This document shows positions 54,197 through 64,000 of a DNA stretch of 64,000 nt, one piece after another. The stretch spans positions 1-64,000 of the forward strand of contig NZ_JAAVJI010000003.1 of the NCBI RefSeq assembly GCF_012033695.1, written 5' to 3'. The notes beneath the pieces were generated by a model. The model ran no database searches. It was not told where the DNA came from and was given only the letters and a program-made list of their open reading frames with translations. Position 1 is the first letter of the stretch. Every line of letters starts with the position of its first letter. A program made the position numbers and the translations under genes. The stretch is from Pseudomonas quercus (lineage in GTDB: Bacteria > Pseudomonadota > Gammaproteobacteria > Pseudomonadales > Pseudomonadaceae).

Positions 54197-54942
54197 AAGA
54201 CCGCCATTTCGACGCCCTTGCCACCCGTTTTGCCAATAAGATCTACGGCGGCGCCAAGGGTGCCATCCGCCTAGCCGTCTTGCAGGCAGACCTGGCTGAA
54301 GCCTTGCCCGCGCGGCCGCTGCGCGTGCTGGACATCGGCGCTGGCCTTGGGCACATGGGCGCTTGGCTGGCCTCGCAAGGGCACGACGTTACGCTCGCGG
54401 AGCCGGCAGCTCCCATGTTGGAAGCGGCACGTGAACGCTTTGCCGAAGCAGGCCTTCAAGGCACGTTCATTCAAGCCCCCTGGCAGGAATTGGCCCACCT
54501 GGCTCAGGCGCCTTACGACCTGGTGGTGTGCCACGCCGTGCTGGAATGGCTGGCCGAGCCTGAGGCCATCTTCCCGGCCCTGACCCAGTGGGTTGCCCCC
54601 CAAGGCTGGCTGTCGCTGGCGTTCTACAACCGCGATGCGCTGGTGTACCGTAACCTGCTCAAAGGCCACTTCCGCAAGCTCCGGCAAGACCTTCTGGCCG
54701 GTGAAAAACAAAGCCTTACGCCGCAAACCCCCTTGGACCCACGCCACATCGACGCGCAACTCGCCCCAGCCTGGCAGGTCGAAAGCCGAAGTGGGGTGCG
54801 GGTGTTTCACGACTACATGCCTGTGGACTTCCAAGCCAAAGCCAGCGTTGAAGCGCTGGTGGCCATGGAGCTGGAATACCGCCGCCACCCTGCCTATGCA
54901 GGGTTGGGACGCTACCTTCATTGGGTATGCCGGCCCCGCTGA
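54193..54942 (+). CDS. cmoM: tRNA 5-carboxymethoxyuridine methyltransferase
   Basis: A 249-residue SAM-dependent methyltransferase closely similar in plan to E. coli Cmo[18 protein letters not shown] at the start, SAM motif [17 protein letters not shown] (about 45-60), [28 protein letters not shown] and [11 protein letters not shown]. It methylates cmo5U34 to mcmo5U34 in tRNAs. Coupled to the MazG-like gene. Confidence 0.92.
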   Translation: MKDRHFDALATRFANKIYGGAKGAIRLAVLQADLAEALPARPLRVLDIGAGLGHMGAWLASQGHDVTLAEPAAPMLEAARERFAEAGLQGTFIQAPWQELAHLAQAPYDLVVCHAVLEWLAEPEAIFPALTQWVAPQGWLSLAFYNRDALVYRNLLKGHFRKLRQDLLAGEKQSLTPQTPLDPRHIDAQLAPAWQVESRSGVRVFHDYMPVDFQAKASVEALVAMELEYRRHPAYAGLGRYLHWVCRPR

Positions 54943-54968
54943 GAGCGGCCATCGCCCAGGAGAGAACC

Positions 54969-55577
54969 ATGCAACGCCGTCTTGCCATGTTGTGCTGCTG
55001 TCTAGGGTTGGCGGCCTGCCAGGCACCCAACCCTTACGTGGCCAGCTCGCTGCCCATGCCACCCGCGCCTGCCACAGCGGCATTGCCCCTGGATACCAGC
55101 GCCTACCCGGCCGCGCCACGGGATTACGCCCGCTACCAGAGTTGGGCATGGACCAACAACCAACTACCGGCAGGTAGCCCCTGGGCGGCCTCCGAAGAAA
55201 TCGCAGAGGCGGTGAGCGCCGGGCTTGATCAGCGTGGCCTGCGCCCGGCGCGTACCAGCGCGCCAGATGTACGCGTAACCGTTGAGGTGCGCCAGGAACG
55301 GCGGCTTCAGCAGGTGCAAGACGATTACGGCTATGGAGCGAGTTACGGGCCGGGCTATCGGCCCTACGGGCCGTATGGCTATTACGCTCCACCTCCGGTA
55401 GTACGCACCTACGAGGTTCAGGTCACCGTGGTGCGCCTGCACCTGTTCGATGGGCGTACGGGGCAGGAAGTGTGGTCTGCCAGCGCCGACACTCAGGCCC
55501 AGGGCAGCCAAGGCCAGCGCGTCGATGCTTTGCGCACCGCCATAACCCGCGCCTTGGCGACATACCCCCCTCGTTGA
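54969..55577 (+). CDS. DUF4136 lipoprotein, first copy
   Basis: A 202-residue exported protein with lipobox LGLAACQAP (Cys about 17). DUF4136 core: [37 protein letters not shown] and [21 protein letters not shown] Gly/Tyr/Pro loop ([20 protein letters not shown]) is inserted. Start at 54969 is set by the lipobox. The second copy follows 15 bp downstream. Confidence 0.85.
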   Translation: MQRRLAMLCCCLGLAACQAPNPYVASSLPMPPAPATAALPLDTSAYPAAPRDYARYQSWAWTNNQLPAGSPWAASEEIAEAVSAGLDQRGLRPARTSAPDVRVTVEVRQERRLQQVQDDYGYGASYGPGYRPYGPYGYYAPPPVVRTYEVQVTVVRLHLFDGRTGQEVWSASADTQAQGSQGQRVDALRTAITRALATYPPR

Positions 55578-55592
55578 TCCCTGGAGGTCCAC

Positions 55593-56153
55593 ATGCGTAT
55601 CCCGCTTTTGTCCATCTGTACCCTGGCGTTGGCCTTGGTGGGCTGTCAGGCCAACCAAGCCAACCGCGATTACGATGCCAGCCGAGATTTTGCTGCTTAC
55701 CGCAGTTGGGCGTGGCAGGAGCCTGCCCTGCAATACCGCCCGGACGACCCCCGCATTCGCAGCGACCTCACCGAGCAGCGCCTGCGCCAGGCTGTGGCTG
55801 AACAGCTGGACCAACGTGGCCTGCGACCCGCACAAGGTACAAAGCCAGATGTGAAGGTACAGGCCTGGTTGATCGTGGATAACCGTCAGGAACAGATCAC
55901 CACCCATTACGGGGGCCCTTGGGGGCCGGGCTGGGGTGGCCCGTGGATGGGGGCAGGCTGGAATGAAACCCGTAGCGTGGACTACCGCGTCGCGACACTG
56001 CAGCTGGATCTGCTCGATGGGCGTGACGGCAAACTGGTGTGGCGGGCCAGCCAGGAACGCCTGCTCACTGACGACAATGCCAGCCCAGAGCAGCGGTCGC
56101 AGGCCCTGCGTGAAGCAGTAAAACGCTTGCTGGACCAGTATCCGCCACGGTAG
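55593..56153 (+). CDS. DUF4136 lipoprotein, second copy
   Basis: A 186-residue paralogue of the upstream gene: lipobox LALVGCQAN (Cys about 17), [40 protein letters not shown] and LDLLDGRDGKLVWRASQERL. It has a Gly-rich GPWGPGWGGPWMGAGW loop in the middle. Two adjacent diverged copies suggest a tandem duplication; function unknown. Confidence 0.85.
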   Translation: MRIPLLSICTLALALVGCQANQANRDYDASRDFAAYRSWAWQEPALQYRPDDPRIRSDLTEQRLRQAVAEQLDQRGLRPAQGTKPDVKVQAWLIVDNRQEQITTHYGGPWGPGWGGPWMGAGWNETRSVDYRVATLQLDLLDGRDGKLVWRASQERLLTDDNASPEQRSQALREAVKRLLDQYPPR

Positions 56154-56276
56154 CTCCCTGGGCCGTTGCTAAAGCCACCTTGACGCCGCGTGACTTCGAA
56201 GCTGCACTCTTGATAAGCAAACCGGGGTGCTGGAAAGGCTTCCAGCAAGACAGTGGCGCTTTAAGGACGTGTGACG

Positions 56277-56747
56277 ATGCAAGGCCTCGTATTACTGATC
56301 TGGTTCACCTTTTGTGCCGAACAGGACCTGCGCCAGCGGCATATTTCCAACAGCCTGACCCTAGGCGGTGGCTGTTTCGCCTTGTGGTATCTGTTTTCCA
56401 CAGGCCACACCTGGCTGGGCGCCAGTGCCAGCGAAGGTGCGTTCGCATTGGCCTCCAGCCTGCTGCTCACATTGCCGGCCTACTGGTATGGCCGGCTTAC
56501 AGAGGCCGAAGTAAAACTGTTGGGCACTTTGGCTCTGGCCACCGATCGCGTTCACTGGCTAGGCACGCTCGTGGCTGCGCTGATCGTAGCCGTGCTGTGG
56601 CTGATGCTGGGCAAGCGCGTGTGGGCGCAGCTGGACCGCAAGCTGCGAGCACGCCTGGCCAACCTGGCCCCGGACGCTTCGCTGGCGCCTCCTTTGGTAC
56701 CCTTTCTGCTGATGGGGTTCCTGGCCGCGCTTACCTGGGTACGCTAG
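56277..56747 (+). CDS. Prepilin peptidase-like (A24) membrane protein
   Basis: A 156-residue CpaA/TadV-type protein with about four helices. First aspartate region is EQDLRQRHISN (Asp about 15). In place of the second GxGD motif it has TEAEVKLLGTLAL, so the second catalytic aspartate is glutamate. Therefore it may be inactive or unusual. No tad or pil genes are nearby. Confidence 0.7.
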   Translation: MQGLVLLIWFTFCAEQDLRQRHISNSLTLGGGCFALWYLFSTGHTWLGASASEGAFALASSLLLTLPAYWYGRLTEAEVKLLGTLALATDRVHWLGTLVAALIVAVLWLMLGKRVWAQLDRKLRARLANLAPDASLAPPLVPFLLMGFLAALTWVR

Positions 56748-56871
56748 CTGTTGGCCCTAGCAACCGTGGAAGCAGGCTGCCACCGAGGAATAGCAGGGGC
56801 CACGGAACCACCGGGCCGCTACGCTGACCAACGCCACGAACCCGGCGGACGCCGGCCACTGGAAGCACACT

Positions 56872-57165
56872 ATGCAGGTAGACGGTTTTTTCGAATGGCT
56901 TGGCCAAGCGATCGGTGCGGTCATCCGCTTTATCGTCGACGGCCTTGAATGGCTCTTTGGCGGCTTGACCCATGCCGGGGGCAATTTTGTGGAAGGGCTG
57001 TCTCGCACACTGGGTATGGATACGTCACTGATCAGTATCGCTGCATTGATCATCGGCCTGTTGCTACTGTATTCAGCCGTTCGTGCTTTCATGCGAGCGT
57101 CGATCGTGATGGGTATCATCTGGGGCATTCTGGGCTTGTGGCTGTTGAGCTGGATTATTCATTAA
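56872..57165 (+). CDS. Small membrane protein of unknown function
   Basis: A 97-residue protein with an amphipathic N-terminal half (FFEWLGQAIGAVIRFIVDGL) and two hydrophobic helices at the end. No family recognised. It lies between the peptidase-like gene and the MATE gene, same strand. Confidence 0.6.
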   Translation: MQVDGFFEWLGQAIGAVIRFIVDGLEWLFGGLTHAGGNFVEGLSRTLGMDTSLISIAALIIGLLLLYSAVRAFMRASIVMGIIWGILGLWLLSWIIH

Positions 57166-57213
57166 GCCTTTGGCTAAGGTGGCGCTTTGTAGACATTCAA
57201 GCGCTTACCGCCC

Positions 57214-58563
57214 ATGACGTTCCTCCTCCACGATTGGCTGCACCGCCCTACCCATCGTCGGGTATGGGCGCTGGCGGCACCCATGATCCTCTCCAATGTG
57301 TCGGTGCCCCTGGTCGCGCTGGTGGACACCACTGTGATTGGCCACCTGCCCCATGCACACCAGCTCGGTGCCGTAGCCGTGGGAGCGGGCCTGTTCAGCC
57401 TCTTGGCCTGGGCGTTTGGCTTTCTACGAATGAGCACCACAGGGTTTGCCGCCCAAGCCGCCGGGCGCGGCGATGGTAGTGGCCTGCGCCAGGTGCTGGC
57501 ACAAGGGCTGATTCTAGCGGCGGCGTTCTCGTTGATGCTGGGGCTGCTAGCCATCCCCTTCAGCCGCTTGGCGCTCGGCTGGATGGCTCCCTCGGCCGAA
57601 CTTGAAAGCAATGTGCTTGTGTTCTTCCATACCCGCTTGCTGGGCTTGCCAGCGACCCTGGGGAGCTTTGCCTTGGTAGGCTGGTTTCTCGGCACCCAGA
57701 ATGCCCGCGCGCCTCTGGCCATGCTGTTGATCACGAACGGCTTGAATATTGTGCTCAACCTTTGGTTCGTGCTTGGGCTGGGCTGGGGCGTCATCGGGTC
57801 GGCCCGGGCTTCGGTAATCTCCGAGTGGGCAGCATTAGGGCTGGGGTTGGTACTGGCGGTGCCTGCACTGCGCGCGTACGCCGGAACAGTCCCTTGGGCA
57901 AGGTTGCGACAGTGGTCACACTGGCGCCCCCTGCTAAGCCTTAATCGAGACATTTTCATCCGCAGCCTGGCACTTCAGGCTGTGTTTTTCCTGATTACAC
58001 TCCAAGGTGCCCGGTTGGGCGACGCCACTGTGGCCGCCAACGCATTGCTGCTCAACGGCCTGATGCTCACTGCCCAGGCGCTGGATGGGCTGGCCCATGC
58101 CGTAGAGGCGCTATGCGGCCATGCCATTGGTGCACGCGATCGGCTGGCACTGCGGCGTGCGCTGGTAGTCGCGGCGGGTTGGTCGTTGGTGGCCAGCCTT
58201 GTGTTTGCGGCATTGTTTGGCCTGTACGGCGACCTGTTCATTGGTTTGCAAACCGATATTCCGGCCGTCCGCGCAGCGGCTACTGCGTTTTTGCCGTACT
58301 TGGCGGTGCTGCCACTGATCGCGGTATGGAGCTACCTGCTGGATGGCTTGTTCATAGGCGCCACGCGCGCACGGGAAATGCGCGACGGCATGCTGGCCAG
58401 TGTTGCACTGGCCGCACCCGTCGCCTGGTTGACCCAAGGGTGGGGCAACCAAGGGTTGTGGTTAAGCTTTCTGGTATTTATGGCGCTCAGGGCAATCACC
58501 TTGGGAGGGATTGCCCTGGTCCTTGCGCGCCAGCAGCGCTGGGTAGGTCAGGAGGCGAGGTAG
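57214..58563 (+). CDS. dinF: DinF-type MATE efflux transporter
   Basis: A 449-residue 12-helix MATE exporter of the DinF branch: [40 protein letters not shown] and [20 protein letters not shown]. Extrudes drugs or toxic compounds with proton or sodium exchange. Its last 16 bp overlap the end of convergent speA. Confidence 0.9.
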   Translation: MTFLLHDWLHRPTHRRVWALAAPMILSNVSVPLVALVDTTVIGHLPHAHQLGAVAVGAGLFSLLAWAFGFLRMSTTGFAAQAAGRGDGSGLRQVLAQGLILAAAFSLMLGLLAIPFSRLALGWMAPSAELESNVLVFFHTRLLGLPATLGSFALVGWFLGTQNARAPLAMLLITNGLNIVLNLWFVLGLGWGVIGSARASVISEWAALGLGLVLAVPALRAYAGTVPWARLRQWSHWRPLLSLNRDIFIRSLALQAVFFLITLQGARLGDATVAANALLLNGLMLTAQALDGLAHAVEALCGHAIGARDRLALRRALVVAAGWSLVASLVFAALFGLYGDLFIGLQTDIPAVRAAATAFLPYLAVLPLIAVWSYLLDGLFIGATRAREMRDGMLASVALAAPVAWLTQGWGNQGLWLSFLVFMALRAITLGGIALVLARQQRWVGQEAR

Positions 58564-60461
58564 GAGGAACGCGTGAGGCCCAGGCGCAAGGCATCCAGGA
58601 AGGCAGTGCGCTCGCGCGGGCTGATCTTCGCGCTGGCCACTTTATCCCGGTAGTGCGTCATCAGTTCCTCGGGAGACAAGTGCACGTAACGCAGCATGTC
58701 CTCGATGGTATCGTGGGTCTCGATACCGGCGTGGTACACGCCGCCACTGGCGGTCTGGTAGATGTTCACCGAATCGGTGTCGCCAAACAGGTTGTGCATG
58801 TCACCGAGGATTTCCTGATAGGCGCCTACCAGGAATACACCCAGCATGTAGTCTTCGCCTTTGGCCACCGGGTGCACCGGCAGGCTGGTCTCGATGCTCT
58901 GCTCATCCACGTACTGCTTGATCTTGCCGTCAGAGTCGCAGGTCAGGTCTTGCAATACGGCGCGGCGCACCGGCTCTTCATCCAGGCGATGCAGGGGCAG
59001 AATCGGCAGCACCTGGCCAATGGCCCAGGTGTCAGGCAGGCTCTGGAATACCGAGAAGTTACAGATGTACTTGTCTGCCAGCTTGTCGTTGAGTTCGTCC
59101 AGGATGGCCCGATGGCTGCGTTGCCGAGCCTTGAGCAGGTTGTGCAGCTTGCGGCAGACCGCGAAGTAGCACTGTTCGGCCAAAGCCTTCTGAGCCAGGG
59201 TAACCTTGCCATCGGCATACTGGGCCGCGATATCACCGATGTAGTGAGTGGCACGCCAGTAGATTTCCGTAACCATTTCCGGGTCGGTCGGGCCTAGCAG
59301 GTCCGCCAGCCACTGCACGGTTTCGGGCAGGCTGTCGTAGTCCGGCAGCTCGGGCATCTCATCGTTGTGACGTTCCACGTCCGTCACCTGCACCACCAGC
59401 ATGGCATGGTGGGCCGTCAGGGACCGGCCGCTTTCCGAGAAAATGTGCGGGTGAGGCAGGTTCTGCGCATTGCAGAACTCCTTGAGCATGCCCACCACCA
59501 CGCCAGCGTAATCGTCCATGTCGTAGTTGATGGAGCTGGCATTGCGCGAGTGGGTGCCGTCGTAGTCCACCCCCAGGCCACCGCCCACATCAATGTGATC
59601 GACCGGCAGGCCCAGGTTGCGCAGTTCGCCGTAGTAACGGATCGCTTCCTTGAAACCGTGCTGGTAGTCCGCCAGGTTGGCGATCTGGGACCCCATGTGG
59701 AAGTGCAGCAGGCGGATGCCCTGCTCCAGCTCGGCCTCGCGGAACCGTTCTACCACCGAAATGAGCTGCGCCGCCGACAGGCCGAACTTGGATTTCTCAC
59801 CACCGGTGTCTGCCCATTTGCTGGACGCCAGCGAAGATAGCCGAACGCGCAGGCCGATCTGCGGCTTTACCTTCAGGTCAGCCGCTTCATCGATGACCAA
59901 CTGCACTTCGGACTCTTTTTCGATCACGATGAACACGTTGTGGCCAAGCTTCTGACCAATCAGTGCCAAGCGAATGAACTCGCGGTCCTTGTAGCCGTTG
60001 CATACGATAGTGCCGCCCTTGGGGGCCAAGGCCAGTACGGCCATCAGCTCCGGCTTGGAACCTGCCTCCAGGCCAATGGACACGTCTTTGGTGGCAATGA
60101 TGTTTTCAACCACCGCCTCCTGCTGGTTTACCTTGATCGGGTACAACGCGGTGTAGCGGCTCTGGTACTCAAGGCGCTCGATGTTGGCGTCGAACGCTCC
60201 TGTCAACTGGCGAACGCGGTGCTGCAGGATGTCTGGAAAGCGCACCAGCAGGGGCAGCGAAAGGCCGCTTTTGCGCAACTGCTGCACTTGTTCGAAAAGG
60301 TCGATAGCCGGGCTGTCAGGCCCGTTAGGGCGCACCTCAACACGGCCTGCTTCGTTGATTGCGAAATAGCCTGCGCCCCAATGCCTGATCCCGTAAACAC
60401 TGCGGCTGTCCGCAACGGTCCATTGGCTGCCATCGTCTTTGCGAGTGCGTCTTACGGACAT
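58548..60461 (-). CDS. speA: Biosynthetic arginine decarboxylase
   Basis: A 637-residue fold-III PLP decarboxylase making agmatine from arginine for polyamine synthesis. Visible: [12 protein letters not shown] at the N terminus, the PLP lysine in YPIKVNQQ (about 90s), [26 protein letters not shown], and the C-terminal [18 protein letters not shown] with the catalytic cysteine. Start at 60461 ([11 protein letters not shown]) matches the known family start. Confidence 0.95.
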   Translation of the reverse strand: MSVRRTRKDDGSQWTVADSRSVYGIRHWGAGYFAINEAGRVEVRPNGPDSPAIDLFEQVQQLRKSGLSLPLLVRFPDILQHRVRQLTGAFDANIERLEYQSRYTALYPIKVNQQEAVVENIIATKDVSIGLEAGSKPELMAVLALAPKGGTIVCNGYKDREFIRLALIGQKLGHNVFIVIEKESEVQLVIDEAADLKVKPQIGLRVRLSSLASSKWADTGGEKSKFGLSAAQLISVVERFREAELEQGIRLLHFHMGSQIANLADYQHGFKEAIRYYGELRNLGLPVDHIDVGGGLGVDYDGTHSRNASSINYDMDDYAGVVVGMLKEFCNAQNLPHPHIFSESGRSLTAHHAMLVVQVTDVERHNDEMPELPDYDSLPETVQWLADLLGPTDPEMVTEIYWRATHYIGDIAAQYADGKVTLAQKALAEQCYFAVCRKLHNLLKARQRSHRAILDELNDKLADKYICNFSVFQSLPDTWAIGQVLPILPLHRLDEEPVRRAVLQDLTCDSDGKIKQYVDEQSIETSLPVHPVAKGEDYMLGVFLVGAYQEILGDMHNLFGDTDSVNIYQTASGGVYHAGIETHDTIEDMLRYVHLSPEELMTHYRDKVASAKISPRERTAFLDALRLGLTRSSYLAS

Positions 60462-60584
60462 CGAGGTCCCCTGTAATAGGTCCGTTCCGGCAAGCATCTG
60501 GCCTACCGCAAGGGTGAGAAGAAGGTGATAGCAGTACGTGGCGGGTAGACCCCATCCAGCATGCCGAGTTTAGAAAGAAGCGCT

Positions 60585-60956
60585 TTAGCCGCCGGACTTC
60601 TTTGCCTTGAAGCCCAAGCGAATCAGTTCGGCCAGTAGCACGTCTACGTGATCGCCCTGTATTTCGATAACGCCGTCCTTCAGAGCCCCGCCTGTGCCGC
60701 AACGGCGCTTGAGGTTGGTGGCCAATACCTTCAGTTCCTCAAGGGGCAGTGGCACACCTGTTACGGTAGTAACGGTCTTGCCCCCACGCCCCTTGCTTTC
60801 GCGGCGTACCCGCGCAATGCCATCACCCTCGGGCAGCACGGTGCTGCTACAGGTGCACCCGCCTACAGGCTGGCCGCATGCTGGGCAATGTCGGCCGCTA
60901 TCGGTGGAGTAGACGAGGCCGCCTAGCGAGGCGAAGGAGGAAGCTTTCTTGGCCAT
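60585..60956 (-). CDS. SUI1/YciH translation factor-like protein
   Basis: A 123-residue SUI1-domain protein. A short zinc-ribbon-like part (CPACGQPVGGCTC) precedes the SUI1 fold (RRESKGRGGKTVTTVTGVPL, KRRCGTGGALKDGVIEIQGD). Homologous to bacterial YciH; modulates start-site fidelity. Same strand as speA, 123 bp upstream. Confidence 0.9.
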   Translation of the reverse strand: MAKKASSFASLGGLVYSTDSGRHCPACGQPVGGCTCSSTVLPEGDGIARVRRESKGRGGKTVTTVTGVPLPLEELKVLATNLKRRCGTGGALKDGVIEIQGDHVDVLLAELIRLGFKAKKSGG

Positions 60957-61092
60957 TGCAATCCCCAGGCGACGGCGAAAAGGTCGCGCAGTTTACCGGC
61001 AAACGTCCCGCCTGCTAAGGGCTGGCGCATATAATTTGCACAAATTCATGCGCCAGCGTAGCCACGTGGCATGACGGTTTGGCCTGCGTGGC

Positions 61093-61647
61093 TCATAACG
61101 CCGCAAATTGTGGAAAATAGCGCCGCAGTGCCTCAAGCGAGTCCGGGCACCAGGGCTCATCCAAGGCGCGGCGCCTCAGTTCATCGGGGTGAACAAAGCA
61201 CACCTGGCTGATTTCTTCGGCTTGCAGGGTTAGCGGGCCATCCCATACGGCAGAAAACACCCCGCACCACAACCGGTTGCCGGGCGCGTCGAATAGAAAC
61301 CGGCCATGATCCTGAAGCGGCACGCCGGTAACACCCAACTCCTCGGCCAGCTCTCGCTCGGCAGACAGCGCGTAGCTCTCATCCACCTGCACCATGCCGC
61401 CAGCCGCCGCGTCCCAATAGCCTGGGTACACCGCTTTGCTCAGGGTGCGTTGTTGGGCACACAGCCTGCCTTGGCCATCGAATAGCACAACGAATGTGCC
61501 CCGCCCGATCAGCCCGCGTGTGCGCAGTTCTGCCCGGGGCAGCCCGCCTTGCAGGCGGTCCTGCTCATCTACCCAGGCAATGATTTCACGGTCGGAAGCG
61601 GCGCGATGAGCCGCTTCAGCTGCCGTGCATGGCATACCCTGCTTCAC
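61093..61647 (-). CDS. NUDIX hydrolase
   Basis: A 184-residue YfcD-like NUDIX protein. The NUDIX box is GGMVQVDESYALSAERELAE with ELGVTG following (G-x5-E...REUxEExGU). Hydrolyses nucleoside diphosphate-linked compounds; substrate unknown. The GTG at 61647 overlaps the DUF2333 stop; the ATG at 61635 is an alternative. Confidence 0.88.
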   Translation of the reverse strand: MKQGMPCTAAEAAHRAASDREIIAWVDEQDRLQGGLPRAELRTRGLIGRGTFVVLFDGQGRLCAQQRTLSKAVYPGYWDAAAGGMVQVDESYALSAERELAEELGVTGVPLQDHGRFLFDAPGNRLWCGVFSAVWDGPLTLQAEEISQVCFVHPDELRRRALDEPWCPDSLEALRRYFPQFAAL

Positions 61648-62723
61648 CCTTGAGACAGCAACTGACGCAGGTCCAGTACCGCGGCGTTCGCACGCGAGAT
61701 GTAGTTGGCCATAACCAGCGAATGGTTGGCAAAGATGCCAAAGCCACTGCCGTTGAGAATGACCGGGCTCCAGAGAGGCGCCTGCGAAGCTTCCAGTTCG
61801 CGGATGATCTGCCGCACGCTCACCGTAGCGTTTTTCTTGGCCAGTACGTCGGCAAAGTCCACTTCGATGGCGCGCAAGAGGTGGGACAGCGCCCAGGCCT
61901 CGCCACGGGCCTCGTAGAACACGTTATCGATTTGCAGCCAAGGCGTTTCTACAAACTGCTCTTCCAGCTGCGGTGCACTGCCGGGTGCAAAGTTTTCCAC
62001 CTTTACAGTGGTATCCAGCTTGACACGGCCTACGCTGGCCGACAGCCGCTGGGACAGCGAGCCCAGGCGAGTGGACACATCGCCTAACCAGTTGTTGAGG
62101 TTATCAGCACGAGCATAGAAGAAAGCGTTAGGGTTCTGGTCCGTAAGGCGGCGCTGATAGTTGGTAAGGGACTTGAGCCCCTCGGTGAACTCGGATTCGC
62201 TCGAAGGCAGCACCCAGCTCTTGTTATCAAAGTTGAAGCGTGGCTCGGCACGGGCCAGGTCCCCGTCTTCGGTAGATTGCGACTGTGAACGGGCGAAGTC
62301 CTTGCGCAGGGCACGGCTCAGGTCACGTACCTGTACCAGCACGCCATATTCCCAGCTGGGCATGTTGTCCAGCCATACGCCTGGGGGCAGGCGGTCATTG
62401 GAGAGGTAGCCACCCGGCTTGTTCAGAAGCGTACTGGCCACTTCCTTGAGCGTTTCGACTGTGGTGAAACCTACGACCATTTGCCGGCCTTCGCGCTGGA
62501 TAGCGGCCTGGGCATCCTGCTGGACCGGGAACAGGTCCGGCTCACGGCTCCAGTAAACCCCCAGCACTATCGTGACCAGCAGGTAGATCGCCACTACAGC
62601 GATCAAGGCGCGGCTGAGCAGCAGGCTCTTCCAGTAGCCTCGCCCAGCCCGTTCGGTACGATGCCCGGATTGCGCTGCGGCAGGCGATTCAGGGGTATCG
62701 GTGCGTTTCTTCCAATCGAGCAT
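61644..62723 (-). CDS. DUF2333 inner-membrane protein
   Basis: A 359-residue protein with one membrane anchor (about 35-55: LLLSRALIAVVAIYLLVTIV) and a large periplasmic part. DUF2333 sequence is clear (PPGVWLDNMPSWEYGVLVQV, YARADNLNNWLGDVSTRLGS). Function unknown; common near SpeA-side genes in pseudomonads. Confidence 0.87.
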   Translation of the reverse strand: MLDWKKRTDTPESPAAAQSGHRTERAGRGYWKSLLLSRALIAVVAIYLLVTIVLGVYWSREPDLFPVQQDAQAAIQREGRQMVVGFTTVETLKEVASTLLNKPGGYLSNDRLPPGVWLDNMPSWEYGVLVQVRDLSRALRKDFARSQSQSTEDGDLARAEPRFNFDNKSWVLPSSESEFTEGLKSLTNYQRRLTDQNPNAFFYARADNLNNWLGDVSTRLGSLSQRLSASVGRVKLDTTVKVENFAPGSAPQLEEQFVETPWLQIDNVFYEARGEAWALSHLLRAIEVDFADVLAKKNATVSVRQIIRELEASQAPLWSPVILNGSGFGIFANHSLVMANYISRANAAVLDLRQLLSQG

Positions 62724-62956
62724 CAGGCTGTCCTTCAGGCTTTCGAGTCAACGGTTCGACCGCACGTGCTCGCTATGGTGCCAGCGGCGCGTGGCCAGGC
62801 AGCAGCACATCGCCCCTGCCGGTCCACTATAAGGCACCTGGCCGGCAGTGGACACCCGCAGGCTTGGCAACGCAACGGCGGGAGTTTTTTGACAACCAAG
62901 ACATCACACCCCCCGGAAGTGCTAGCATACGGCCACCACTTCTCCGATGTTCGCCC

Positions 62957-64000
62957 ATGAGCTCTACCGATAACGCCAGCGAGCATCCTATGCGGGTGCA
63001 TTTTGCGCAGCGCGTGACACACCAGTCCCGTGACGTTCTGCAACTGTGGCAGCGTTTGCAATACCAGCGTTGGACGCCCGATGCACAGCTGCAACTTGAA
63101 GATGCCGTGTTGCGGTGGCAACGCTTTGCCGAACGCTACGAAGACCGCGCGCACCTGGCGCTGGCCCATGAGGCCCAGGCTGCGCTTGCTGGCGTTACCT
63201 TGAGCAAGAATCGCCTGGACAGCCCATCGCTGCACCGTGTGAATGACCTCATGCGCCGCGTGGCGGCCAGCGCTTTGCGCGCCTCTGACAGCGTAGTAGA
63301 TACCGCCCGCCTTCCAGCCCCCAGGCGGCCTGTGGCACTGCTGCTGAATGACCCCGAGGCCAGCCTGCACCTGGCTCGCCAGCTGGACATCTTTGGCTGT
63401 GAGGCACAATCCCTGGACAGCGCGGCTGCACTGCTCTCCTGCGTTCGCGAGTACCCGCCTGTGGCAGTGGTGCTGGACATTGACTTTTCAGGCACTGGCA
63501 AGGGCTTGCTGCTCGGTGCACGCCTGCGACAGCTAGGGGGCGAATCCATTGCACTGGTGTTCCATAGCCTTGCAGAACCCGACACGCGGGTTCGCCTGGA
63601 GGCTGTGAAAGCCGGCGGGCGTGCCTTTATCAGCGGGCCACTGGAAGCCTGGAATACGCTCGAAGCGCTCGAACCCCTGCTCAACGAAGGCCCTTGGCAG
63701 CCTTTTCGCGTTTTGGTAATCGATGATTCATCAGCGCAGGCCAGGCATACCGAACGCTTGTTGAACAACGTAGGCATGGTAACGCGCAGCCTCAACGACC
63801 CACTTGAGACCATGGCGGCACTGGCCGACTTTCAGCCAGACCTGATCATTCTGGACATGTACATGCCCGATTGCACAGGCACCGAGCTTGCTCAAGCTAT
63901 TCGTCATAATGACCGCTATGTAAGCGTTCCCATCGTTTACCTGTCTGCGGAAGGGGATACGGACAAACAGCTGGATGCCATGAGCGAGGCAGGCGATGAC
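62957..64000 (+). CDS. Tandem receiver-domain response regulator, truncated by window end
   Basis: 348 codons to the window end without a stop. After an N-terminal helical region (an Hpt-like segment, RWTPDAQLQLEDAVLRWQRF), residues about 115-240 form a receiver-like domain lacking the usual acidic pair (VALLLNDPEASLHLARQLDI). A genuine receiver follows at about 249: RVLVIDDSSAQARHTERLLN with phospho-acceptor in LIILDMYMPD (Asp about 300). In pseudomonads this layout usually precedes a GGDEF diguanylate cyclase, which would lie beyond the window. Confidence 0.8.
   Translation, partial: MSSTDNASEHPMRVHFAQRVTHQSRDVLQLWQRLQYQRWTPDAQLQLEDAVLRWQRFAERYEDRAHLALAHEAQAALAGVTLSKNRLDSPSLHRVNDLMRRVAASALRASDSVVDTARLPAPRRPVALLLNDPEASLHLARQLDIFGCEAQSLDSAAALLSCVREYPPVAVVLDIDFSGTGKGLLLGARLRQLGGESIALVFHSLAEPDTRVRLEAVKAGGRAFISGPLEAWNTLEALEPLLNEGPWQPFRVLVIDDSSAQARHTERLLNNVGMVTRSLNDPLETMAALADFQPDLIILDMYMPDCTGTELAQAIRHNDRYVSVPIVYLSAEGDTDKQLDAMSEAGDD

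Overview
The window looks like a chromosome segment of a Pseudomonas putida-group bacterium. I base this on the protein content: omega-amino acid:pyruvate aminotransferase next to mmsA, biosynthetic SpeA, CueA/CueR-type copper genes, CmoM, a DUF2333 protein and a RIO-type kinase, all in GC-rich DNA. No database was available, so family names come from recognised motifs.

Layout. At 1-430 lies the promoter/leader of an rRNA operon that is transcribed leftwards out of the window: three tandem promoters and a boxA. Core genes at 0.4-6.5 kb are mmsA and its aminotransferase, a divergent LysR gene, a TetR gene coupled to a YigZ/IMPACT gene, and an SDR gene. Core genes resume at 40.3 kb and run to the end: adenine deaminase, an ArsR-like regulator, a Bcr/CflA pump, the copZ/copA/cueR copper module with two CueR-type operators, a RIO kinase, AraC regulators, a bile-acid-type symporter, a secreted mannuronan epimerase with a MITE just upstream, LysE, MazG-like, CmoM, two DUF4136 lipoproteins, a MATE exporter, SpeA, an eIF1/SUI1-like protein, NUDIX, DUF2333 and a truncated response-regulator gene.

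The two core blocks are separated by a 33-kb mobile island (about 7.32-40.33 kb) inserted inside a ChaA-type calcium/proton antiporter gene. The first 109 codons lie at 40.33-40.66 kb and the remaining 257 at 6.54-7.31 kb, same strand. The island ends carry an 11-bp inverted repeat. Its left end starts with a tightly packed four-gene operon of three tyrosine-recombinase-family proteins and one small helical protein. Its right end carries two hexanucleotide arrays interleaved with two near-identical hairpins.

Island cargo, left to right: a lone SF2 helicase; an arsR gene with arsB, IS21-family and other gene remnants; a stress block (YxYxxxD protein, beta-propeller, LysR with SLAC1/TDT transporter, uracil-DNA-glycosylase-like protein); a fluoride-resistance module (fluoride riboswitch, CLC-F, DUF190, truncated crcB); remnants of a lysR and a lipA gene; a translationally coupled metallophosphoesterase/unknown/HAD operon divergent from an XRE-type regulator; a DUF4209-like protein; an Mrr-type nuclease with zinc ribbon; a DUF808 membrane protein; and a large KAP-family membrane NTPase. 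Helicase, Mrr nuclease, KAP NTPase and the coupled operon make this a plausible defence-plus-toxic-ion-resistance island, which is an inference. There are no conjugation genes, phage structural genes or tRNAs.
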